Part shown: one piece after another, positions 6,895-11,108 of the stretch | How positions within the stretch are numbered: position 1 is the first letter of the stretch | Layout of the letters: each line of letters begins with the position of its first letter | Assembly: GCA_029983555.1 (NCBI GenBank) | Contig: JASBZH010000044.1 | Coordinates: 1-11,108, forward strand | Direction: 5' to 3' | DNA length: 11,108 nucleotides | DNA from: Peptoniphilus sp. | GTDB taxonomy: Bacteria; Bacillota; Clostridia; Tissierellales; Peptoniphilaceae | The notes under the pieces: model-generated | The model's database searches: none | What the model was told of the DNA's origin: nothing | The model's input: the letters and a program-made list of their open reading frames with translations, nothing else | Made by a program: the position numbers and the translations under genes

Positions 6895-7431
6895 TTATTG
6901 AGATACTTTTACCATAGCTGGTCTAAGTGTTTTATCTTCTATTAAATAACCTTTTTGCAATACTTCAATTACTACGCCGGATTCATACTCATCACTATCT
7001 TCTGCTAAAACAGCGTGATGGTAAGTTGGATCAAACTCTTTTCCAAGAGCTTCCATTTCAACAATCCCTTCTTTTTTTAAGACTTCTATAAGTTGATCTC
7101 TAATCATTTCTATTCCGTCGTAAGTACTGTCTTTTTTATCTATAGTTTCTATTGCCCTATCAAAATTATCTATTACAGGCAATAGGTCATTTGCAATTTT
7201 TTTAACTCCAAGCTCGATATAACCTTTCTTTTCTTCTTCAGTTCTTCTTTTAAAATTGGTAAAATCAGCTTGAAGTCTCATGAATTTATCTTTTAAATCG
7301 TCGTATTCTAAGTCTTTATTTTCTTTTTCGTCTTCTATATCTTCAGTCTTATTTTCTTCTGTCTCTTCTATATTTTCATCATCAAGATTTTCTTCTTCAA
7401 AATCCTTTTTAATGTTTTCATCATTTGCCAT
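6895..7431 (-). CDS. grpE: Nucleotide exchange factor GrpE
   Basis: Cytoplasmic dimeric factor that releases ADP from DnaK and so resets the chaperone cycle. The 178 residues comprise a disordered, very acidic N-terminus (about 1-45), a long coiled-coil helix containing FMRLQADFTNFKRR (50-63), LLPVIDNFDRAI (83-94), and the C-terminal beta domain with ALGKEFDPTYHHAV (128-141) and the GrpE signature LQKGYLIEDKTLRPAMVKV (158-176). The ATG follows the hrcA stop with no gap (TAAATG), and its ribosome binding site GAGGTG lies within the last codons of hrcA, so the two genes are closely coupled. Confidence 0.98.
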   Translation of the reverse strand: MANDENIKKDFEEENLDDENIEETEENKTEDIEDEKENKDLEYDDLKDKFMRLQADFTNFKRRTEEEKKGYIELGVKKIANDLLPVIDNFDRAIETIDKKDSTYDGIEMIRDQLIEVLKKEGIVEMEALGKEFDPTYHHAVLAEDSDEYESGVVIEVLQKGYLIEDKTLRPAMVKVSQ

Positions 7432-8466
7432 TTAAACACCTCTTCTCATTTCTTCTAAAGCTTTCTCTACACCATCGCTAAAAACTTTTACTGTCTTTAA
7501 AAGCTCTCGGTAATCAATCCTAACTGGTCCGATAACTCCTAAACTTCCGAGTATTTTATAAGATGACTCAAAAGGTGCTCTAATAATTGTATTTCTCTTC
7601 ATGAGCTTGGCCTCATTTTCATCGCCAATTATTACATCAATTCTATCAGGCGACAAATCATCACTTAGGATTTTAAACAGTGAGTCCTTATCTTCTATCA
7701 AACTCATAAATTCCCGAGCCCTCTCAAGATCCTTATACTCATCAAAGTTTAAAATATTTGTTAGACCATCGTAATAAATTTCAATTGCGGATACCTTTTC
7801 GTTAAAAACTCTCACTAAATTTATAATATCTGAAATAAGCTTTCCATATTTAGCCATTCCCATAGAAAGAGTAACTTTTAAGGATGCAATTTTTTCAAAA
7901 TCCAGTCCACAAACATCTTCATTTAAAGTTTTTTCGATATATTGTAAATCTTCTTCTTCTATATCATCTGTCTCAAGTAAATGCCTTTCTACAACTCCTT
8001 TGTTTCCAATTAAAATCAAAATCGAAGTGTACTCGTCTATCTTTACAAGAGTGAGTCTTTTAATTGTTGTGTCAGGCTTTCGAGGAGTTACCAAATAAGA
8101 AGTACAATTAGTCATTTCTACAAGAAGACTTACAGTATTTTTGTAAAAATCTTCTAAATTATTAGAAATTTCAATCAACTGATTTTTTATATTTTCAGAG
8201 ATTTTTTCATCCTCGTAGGCCATGAAATTATCATAGAACTCATCAACATAAAATCTATAAGCTTTATTTGATGGAACTCTTCCTGCAGATTGATGAGGTT
8301 TATTTAAAAAGCCAAGATCTTCAAGATCTGCCATCTCATTTCTTATGGTCGCCGAACTAACTCCCAAATCATAATCTTTAGATAAAGTTCGTGAACCAAC
8401 AGGAATCGGCATATCAATATATGCTTCTATAATAGCATTTAAAATATTCACTTTCCTGCTGTCCAT
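7432..8466 (-). CDS. hrcA: Heat-inducible transcription repressor HrcA
   Basis: Repressor of class I heat-shock genes; in known systems it binds CIRCE and needs GroEL for activity. Numbered from the ATG at 8466 it has 344 residues, the usual size. The N-terminal winged helix-turn-helix includes SSATIRNEMADLEDLG (37-52), followed by HQSAGRVPSNKAYRFYVD (58-75), a highly conserved HrcA stretch. A GAF-like middle domain and a C-terminal part with GPVRIDYRELLKTV follow. A longer frame from an ATG at 8487 starts inside the CIRCE operator and has no ribosome binding site. The ATG at 8466 has AAAGGAGGA at the correct distance and begins MDSRKVNIL, as expected for the family. It is the first gene of the cluster and is expected to repress itself through the adjacent CIRCE. 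Confidence 0.98.
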   Translation of the reverse strand: MDSRKVNILNAIIEAYIDMPIPVGSRTLSKDYDLGVSSATIRNEMADLEDLGFLNKPHQSAGRVPSNKAYRFYVDEFYDNFMAYEDEKISENIKNQLIEISNNLEDFYKNTVSLLVEMTNCTSYLVTPRKPDTTIKRLTLVKIDEYTSILILIGNKGVVERHLLETDDIEEEDLQYIEKTLNEDVCGLDFEKIASLKVTLSMGMAKYGKLISDIINLVRVFNEKVSAIEIYYDGLTNILNFDEYKDLERAREFMSLIEDKDSLFKILSDDLSPDRIDVIIGDENEAKLMKRNTIIRAPFESSYKILGSLGVIGPVRIDYRELLKTVKVFSDGVEKALEEMRRGV

Positions 8467-8470
8467 AATC

Positions 8471-8479
8471 TCCTCCTTT
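8471..8479 (-). promoter_or_regulatory. Ribosome binding site of hrcA that decides its start
   Basis: AAAGGAGGA on the minus strand ends four bases before the ATG at 8466. It lies immediately next to the CIRCE element (one base between them). This rules out the upstream in-frame ATG at 8487 as the translation start. Confidence 0.85.
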
Positions 8480-8480
8480 A

Positions 8481-8507
8481 TTAGCACTCACTCTCTTTGA
8501 GTGCTAG
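8481..8507 (-). promoter_or_regulatory. CIRCE operator (HrcA binding site)
   Basis: The plus strand reads TTAGCACTC, a nine-base spacer, then GAGTGCTAG. The consensus is TTAGCACTC-N9-GAGTGCTAA, so there is one mismatch, at the outermost base. It lies between the promoter and the hrcA ribosome binding site, near the expected transcription start. HrcA bound here would block the promoter, and the same inverted repeat would form a hairpin at the 5' end of the mRNA. Confidence 0.97.
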
Positions 8508-8516
8508 TACAAGTAT

Positions 8517-8545
8517 ATGTTAATATCTTTATGCACTTTTGTCAA
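8517..8545 (-). promoter_or_regulatory. Heat-shock operon promoter (hrcA)
   Basis: On the minus strand a perfect -35 TTGACA (8540-8545) is followed after 17 bases by TAACAT (8517-8522), a -10 matching TATAAT at four positions. The predicted start point (about 8510) is just upstream of CIRCE. This is the layout expected for a vegetative sigma-A promoter repressed by HrcA. Confidence 0.82.
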
Positions 8546-8848
8546 GCCTTTTTATAAAAATTTTTGCTCAACTACAATAATTTTATCCTTTATTTTATAA
8601 TTACTTTTTTTCTTATAAATCTATCAAATTTAGATAACTTTTATTTTCTGCAATAAATTTTTATAATTTGGATTAAGGTAAATTTTATGAAAAATAATTA
8701 AATAATCTATAAATTTTCTTTATTATTCTTTAGAATATATACTAAAACTTTTATCTAACATGTATGGTATATTCTAGTTTTATAATCTTTAATTTATAAA
8801 ATTAAAGCCTAAAATATAACTACTGAATTTTTATGGATTGTAAGAATT
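8546..8848. other. Intergenic stretch without a gene
   Basis: About 300 very AT-rich bases between the nucleotidase terminator and the heat-shock promoter. The longest start-to-stop frames I find are around ten codons, such as an 11-residue minus-strand frame starting at MLDKSF. I see no tRNA-like or riboswitch-like structure. The only structure is AT-rich inverted repeats, one at 8787-8807 and an 18-bp near-palindrome at 8729-8746 (TTTAG/CTAAA arms). Confidence 0.7.
8787..8807. repeat. Perfect AT-rich inverted repeat
   Basis: CTTTAATTT, three bases, then AAATTAAAG: nine paired bases per arm. It lies about 40 bases beyond the nucleotidase terminator. It has no T-run on either side suited to a terminator. 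It could be a protein-binding site or simply a product of base composition. Confidence 0.4.
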
Positions 8849-8886
8849 AAAAAAGATGCTGCAAAATCTTTTGATCTTGCAACATC
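8849..8886 (-). terminator. Intrinsic terminator of the nucleotidase gene
   Basis: On the minus strand GATGTTGCAAGATC (8886-8873) pairs over its full 14 bases with GATTTTGCAGCATC (8868-8855), with two G-U pairs and an AAAA loop. Six T follow (8854-8849). It starts 21 bases after the nucleotidase stop codon and isolates that gene from the heat-shock cluster. Confidence 0.9.
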
Positions 8887-8907
8887 TCTTATCTCTTAAT
8901 GTTTTAA

Positions 8908-11052
8908 TTAGGCTGCCTTTGGCATTTCCATTGTCTTTGAAATGTCTTTTATATAATCAATTTCTTTTGGAGTGATAGTCTTTTCACTCTTAATTTTTTC
9001 AACTAATACATCCCTAACTGGTATATAAGTTTCTTCTACATTTTTAGCATTAGAAAAATCGTAGCCGTCTCCTCCTGTAAACATGAAGTCATTTACGACA
9101 ACTCTGTAGGTTTTGTTTTCATCAATTGGTGTTCCGTCTTCTAAAGTAATCTTTGTGATTTGCTGACCATAAGGTTTAGTGCTGTCATATTCTACATATA
9201 GTCCACTAAAATCTCCATCAGTTGTATTTGGCATGTTGATTCCGTGATCAATTGCCTTAATTAAATCTTTTCCTTGTAAATCCATAACTACAAGATAATT
9301 GTCAAAAGGCATAATTTCATATAGGTCGCCCATTGTAATTTCGCCTTTATCTAAAGTTCTTCTAAGTCCTCCACCATTTTGAATGGCAACTTGTGCATCA
9401 GTTTTTTCTGCCATTACTTCACATGTCCAATATCCCAATAATGTATTTGAGCCTTTTAGACCTCTATCGTGTGTAAATTCTCCAGTAGCTTCACCGAGTT
9501 TTTTACCTTTTATTGGTTCTAATTCCTTTTGTAAATCATTGTAGAATTTTTCAGTTTCTTCATCTTTTATGAGATTATTTTTTATAAATTGACCTTCTAC
9601 AAGTTTTGGAGTTACTACTATTTTATCTCCATCTTTAGTTATTTTTAAATTTCCCATAGCTCTGCCTGAATAATATGATTGAAGTATAGCTACGCCATTA
9701 ACTTCTCCACAAACAGGTCTGTGAGAGTGAGCTGAAAGTATTGCATCAAGTCCATCTACATTTTTTGCAACATCTGCTGCTGTTCCAGTAATTTCACTAG
9801 AATTATCTTCTTGTGCTGAATCTAAGTGAGTTAGTGCAATTATAACATCAGGTTTACCTTCATTTGCTTTTCCAGAATTTAAAAAGTCTACCCAATATTT
9901 TGCTGATTCAATTGGATCTTTAAATTCAAAATCTTTAATATATTCAGCTTTTGTAAGAGTTGAAGTTTCTGGATGTGAAAGTCCAATGAGTGCGATTTTT
10001 AGTCCATTTTCTTCTACTATTTTATAAGGTTTTGCCCAATTAACTGGTTCACCTGATTTTTTATCATAAATGTTTGAAGCTAGAAAATCAAAATTTCCTT
10101 CTTTTGCCCATGTAGGAATTTTTTCTGCTCCCCAGTCAAATTCGTGATTTCCTACTGCTGATGCAACAAGGTTCATATCTTTTAACATTGCAGTAACTGG
10201 TTTACCAACTGTTAAGTTTGAATCACTAGTTCCTTGGTAGCTATCTCCGCCAGATAAAACTATTGTGTTTGGATGTTTTTCTTTAAATTCATTTACATAT
10301 CCAGCCATTTTAGCCATACCCATGTTTCTCTTTTTGCCTTTAGTTTCTTCAGCTACATTTCCGTGAAAGTCATTGAAAAATAAAATATTAACTTCGTTTT
10401 CTTTTACTTCGCCAAATTTTACTCCCAATTCTTTAGCTTTTTCTTCAGTAAAAGCTCCTTTTTTAACCAAAAGCTCTCCCAATGTGTATCCAGTGTTGTC
10501 GTTTAACTCTTTGTCCAATGCTCTATCGATATAAACAGCAGCTTCACTCTTTGTTATGCTAGAATTAATGTCATCATCTTTATCTAGAAGTCCTATTTCT
10601 TTAGAAATTTTTTCGGCATCGTTATAAGCTTTCATTGGATCATAAGAAAGGCCTCTTAATATAAATGATATAAATTCTTTCTTACTTAAATTTGAATTTG
10701 GATCAAATTTATCTTCTGATTTTCCCTTTGTAAGATCAAGATCATATCCAAGACCAGCATAACCTTTGAACCATTCGTCTACATCTTTAAAAGGATTTAG
10801 TTCTACATAGTCTTGTTTTTGTGAAAGTTCCTTAGAATATCCAAGGGATTTCAATACCATTGTAAGACCAATTGATCTTTTTAGTGGTTCTTCTAATCTT
10901 TCTTTAGTGTTGTCCTGGTCAATAAGCTCTAGTTGTTGCAACTTTTGTGTTGAACTAATTTCCATTTCTTTTGCAAAGACACCTTGTAGTGAGCTTAGCA
11001 TAAGAATTAAAGCTAGTAATAAGGACAAATACTTTTTACTTGTTTTTCTCAT
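8908..11052 (-). CDS. Secreted 5'-nucleotidase/UDP-sugar hydrolase family protein with SLH-like segments
   Basis: An exported metallophosphatase of the UshA/YfkN family, which hydrolyses nucleotides, nucleotide sugars or cyclic nucleotides outside the cell. Of 714 residues, 1-27 form a signal peptide (basic start, hydrophobic core, cleavage likely after VFA). About 53-185 resemble S-layer homology repeats (FKDVDEWFKGYAGLGYD at 88-104, LSKKEFISFILRGLSYD at 122-138), which could hold the enzyme on the cell wall. The dimetal catalytic domain has NDFHG (227-231), SGGDS (267-271), GNHEFDWG (301-308), THLD (408-411) and SAHSH (440-444). The C-terminal nucleotidase domain has QNGGGLRR (558-565), PFDNYLVV (582-589) and FTGGDGYDF (658-666), the substrate-binding signature. 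There is no LPXTG motif or C-terminal membrane anchor. A GAGGAGG site lies five bases before the ATG. It is a single-gene unit. Exact substrate is not decided by sequence. Confidence 0.93.
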   Translation of the reverse strand: MRKTSKKYLSLLLALILMLSSLQGVFAKEMEISSTQKLQQLELIDQDNTKERLEEPLKRSIGLTMVLKSLGYSKELSQKQDYVELNPFKDVDEWFKGYAGLGYDLDLTKGKSEDKFDPNSNLSKKEFISFILRGLSYDPMKAYNDAEKISKEIGLLDKDDDINSSITKSEAAVYIDRALDKELNDNTGYTLGELLVKKGAFTEEKAKELGVKFGEVKENEVNILFFNDFHGNVAEETKGKKRNMGMAKMAGYVNEFKEKHPNTIVLSGGDSYQGTSDSNLTVGKPVTAMLKDMNLVASAVGNHEFDWGAEKIPTWAKEGNFDFLASNIYDKKSGEPVNWAKPYKIVEENGLKIALIGLSHPETSTLTKAEYIKDFEFKDPIESAKYWVDFLNSGKANEGKPDVIIALTHLDSAQEDNSSEITGTAADVAKNVDGLDAILSAHSHRPVCGEVNGVAILQSYYSGRAMGNLKITKDGDKIVVTPKLVEGQFIKNNLIKDEETEKFYNDLQKELEPIKGKKLGEATGEFTHDRGLKGSNTLLGYWTCEVMAEKTDAQVAIQNGGGLRRTLDKGEITMGDLYEIMPFDNYLVVMDLQGKDLIKAIDHGINMPNTTDGDFSGLYVEYDSTKPYGQQITKITLEDGTPIDENKTYRVVVNDFMFTGGDGYDFSNAKNVEETYIPVRDVLVEKIKSEKTITPKEIDYIKDISKTMEMPKAA

Positions 11053-11076
11053 AAAAACCTCCTCGTATAATAATGT

Positions 11077-11096
11077 TGTAGTTTAAAAAAACTACA
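11077..11096. repeat. Inverted repeat upstream of the nucleotidase gene
   Basis: TGTAGTTT, AAAA, then AAACTACA: eight perfectly paired bases per arm, centred about 35 bases before the nucleotidase start. On the minus strand no T-run follows it, so it is a poor terminator for a minus-strand gene to the right. A TATTAT -10-like box lies at 11067-11072, so the repeat would cover the -35 region, which would suit an operator. That box is very close to the ribosome binding site, so the real promoter may lie elsewhere. Confidence 0.5.
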
Positions 11097-11108
11097 TTTT
11101 CTTTTCTA

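Noticed and set aside
6697..6945. Plus-strand open frame over the dnaK start and grpE end
   Set aside because: It runs opposite the conserved dnaK N-terminus and the ribosome binding site; no independent signal.
8467..8487. Extra seven codons at the hrcA N-terminus (ATG at 8487)
   Set aside because: The ATG lies inside the CIRCE operator, has no ribosome binding site, and homologues begin at the following Met.

Overview
The window looks like chromosomal DNA of an AT-rich, low-GC Firmicute. The HrcA/CIRCE heat-shock system, a DnaK without the N-terminal-half insertion typical of Gram-negative DnaK, strong AGGAGG ribosome binding sites, and the gene order hrcA-grpE-dnaK-dnaJ-prmA-rsmE-mtaB (the order known from Bacillus subtilis) all support this. 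A Clostridia/Tissierellia-type anaerobe such as a Peptoniphilaceae member is my best guess, but the sequence alone does not fix the genus. Every convincing gene lies on the minus strand, so the window reads from right to left.

Right end (11108-8849): one gene for a secreted 5'-nucleotidase/UDP-sugar hydrolase-family protein with SLH-like segments after its signal peptide. A 20-bp inverted repeat lies upstream and an intrinsic terminator follows. A gap of about 400 bp (8508-8907) then holds that terminator, some AT-rich inverted repeats and the heat-shock promoter, but no gene.

Centre (8545-3769): the class I heat-shock cluster. A TTGACA-N17-TAACAT promoter is followed by a CIRCE operator with one base off the consensus, then hrcA (repressor), grpE, dnaK and dnaJ. 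HrcA is the expected repressor at CIRCE; DnaK, DnaJ and GrpE form one chaperone cycle. A strong hairpin terminator sits between dnaK and dnaJ, and a second one follows dnaJ, so the cluster is split into sub-units.

Left (3741-420): a second block with its own well-placed promoter (TATAAT -10) encodes prmA (ribosomal protein L11 methyltransferase), rsmE (16S rRNA U1498 methyltransferase), mtaB (tRNA ms2t6A methylthiotransferase) and a small eight-cysteine DUF1284 protein. The three junctions in this block are all 8-bp overlaps of the form ATG-NN-TAR, which suggests tight translational coupling of a translation-apparatus modification module. The last 419 bp hold no intact gene. They contain a stop-poor, frameshifted stretch on the minus strand that may be a gene remnant, and a consensus-like promoter on the plus strand.

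Several starts differ from the longest open frame: hrcA at 8466 (the longer frame starts inside CIRCE), prmA at a TTG at 3695, dnaJ at 4941, and the DUF1284 gene at 806. I see no mobile element, CRISPR array, tRNA or rRNA, and nothing that amounts to a new defence or biosynthetic system. The points of interest are regulatory architecture and the DUF1284 linkage.
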